A DNA stretch of 7,198 nt, from NCBI GenBank assembly GCA_018700255.1, contig JABISU010000216.1:1-7198 (forward strand). The letters run 5' to 3'. Below the pieces are notes generated by a model. The model saw only the letters and a list, made by a program, of their open reading frames with translations, did no database searches and was not told the DNA's origin. Origin of the DNA: Flavobacteriales bacterium. GTDB taxonomy: Bacteria > Bacteroidota > Bacteroidia > Flavobacteriales > UA16. Position numbers and translations under genes: made by a program. The number at the start of each line of letters is the position of its first letter. Positions within the stretch are counted from its first letter, which is position 1. Below are positions 6,911-7,198 of the stretch, one piece after another.

Positions 6911-7198
6911 TACCACTGTTTTTCTATCGTCTTTTTCTCGCCCTTTCCCTTTTGCCTGCGCAATTTAGCTTGAATTTCCGCTTCTTTGTTCTCTAAGTTT
7001 TCTAAAATTCTTGCCATATCCTCTTTTGAGATTTGTCCTTCTACTTGTTTTTCGTCCTGTTTCTGTTCTTGACCGTCCTCGCCTTCCTGTTCTTCTTGTT
7101 TCTGTTCTTCACCATCCTCGCCTTCTTGTTCTTCTTGTTTCTGTTCTTGACCGTCCTCGCCTTTTTCACCGTCCTCGCCTTCTTGTTTCTGTTCTTCA
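6910..7198 (-). CDS. batC: BatC C-terminal region, 5' partial
   Basis: Ninety-five codons are visible, entering from the window edge (first full codon at 7197) and ending with TAA at 6912-6910. The first ~50 residues are a low-complexity Glu/Gln/Lys/Gly linker made of EQKQEEQEGEDG repeats. The conserved tail reads ISKEDMARILENLENKEAEI, then QAKLRRQKGKGEKK and TIEKQW at the C-terminus; this helix followed by a basic patch and a final K-x-W is characteristic of BatC. In this family the TPR domain lies upstream, here outside the window. Its stop overlaps the BatD start by one base (TAATG), so the two are probably translationally coupled in one operon. Gene order batC-batD-batE agrees with Bacteroidota Bat clusters; batA and batB would be expected further upstream. 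Confidence 0.85.
   Translation of the reverse strand, partial: EEQKQEGEDGEKGEDGQEQKQEEQEGEDGEEQKQEEQEGEDGQEQKQDEKQVEGQISKEDMARILENLENKEAEIQAKLRRQKGKGEKKTIEKQW
7057..7197 (-). repeat. 39-bp minisatellite-like coding repeat in BatC linker
   Basis: Two full 13-codon units lie at 7149-7111 (QEQKQEEQEGEDG) and 7110-7072 (EEQKQEEQEGEDG). They are flanked by a shortened unit plus an EKGEDG insert at 7197-7150 and a partial unit (QEQKQ) at 7071-7057. All spacers are multiples of three, so copy number can change without breaking the frame. Further copies may lie beyond the window edge. Confidence 0.88.

Noticed and set aside
6911..6916. GTG at 6916 as the BatD start
   Set aside because: It adds only two residues, and the ATG at 6910 overlaps the batC stop in a standard coupled arrangement and begins a good signal peptide.
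7057..7197. Regular direct repeats as a possible CRISPR array
   Set aside because: The repeats are contiguous, without unique spacers, multiples of three, and encode the Gln/Glu-rich linker of BatC.

Overview
The window looks like chromosomal DNA of a Bacteroidota bacterium, probably a marine Flavobacteriales-type lineage. The evidence is a C-terminal type IX secretion (T9SS) sorting domain on the protease, a Bat (Bacteroides aerotolerance) gene cluster in the usual batC-batD-batE order, weak or absent Shine-Dalgarno sequences at most starts, and acidic Cys-rich secreted modules ending in a dockerin-like calcium loop. The exact taxon is an inference. Coding density is close to 100%: the largest gap between genes is 20 bp.

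Plus strand, 2-1378: the 3' part of a secreted, modular, cysteine-rich protein whose N-terminus lies outside the window. Visible modules in order are the tail of one Kazal domain, two near-identical 62-residue six-Cys repeats, four VWC-like Cys repeats (the fourth degenerate), one complete Kazal-type protease-inhibitor domain, a short 'ALNY...DDGSC' repeat, and a terminal dockerin-like loop. Plus strand, 1399-4416, starting 20 bp downstream: a complete 1005-residue secreted M36 (fungalysin)-like zinc metallopeptidase with propeptide, catalytic domain, two beta-sandwich-type accessory regions and a T9SS sorting domain.

Minus strand, 7198-4409: the end of a Bat operon. The C-terminus of BatC is followed, through a TAATG stop/start overlap, by a single 833-codon frame that contains a full-length BatD (575 residues) and a full-length BatE (258 residues) joined in frame with no stop. 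The BatD-BatE join sits in A6/A7 homopolymers. One base fewer in the A7 run would make BatD end at a TGA overlapping the BatE ATG (ATGA), so this is either a true fusion, a frameshift or slippage site, or a homopolymer sequencing error. The fused topology is nevertheless plausible.

The two gene groups converge and overlap by 8 bp at their stop codons, leaving no room for an intergenic terminator. I see no clearly new multi-gene system. The points most worth a second look are the BatD-BatE junction and the inhibitor-module protein next to a secreted protease.
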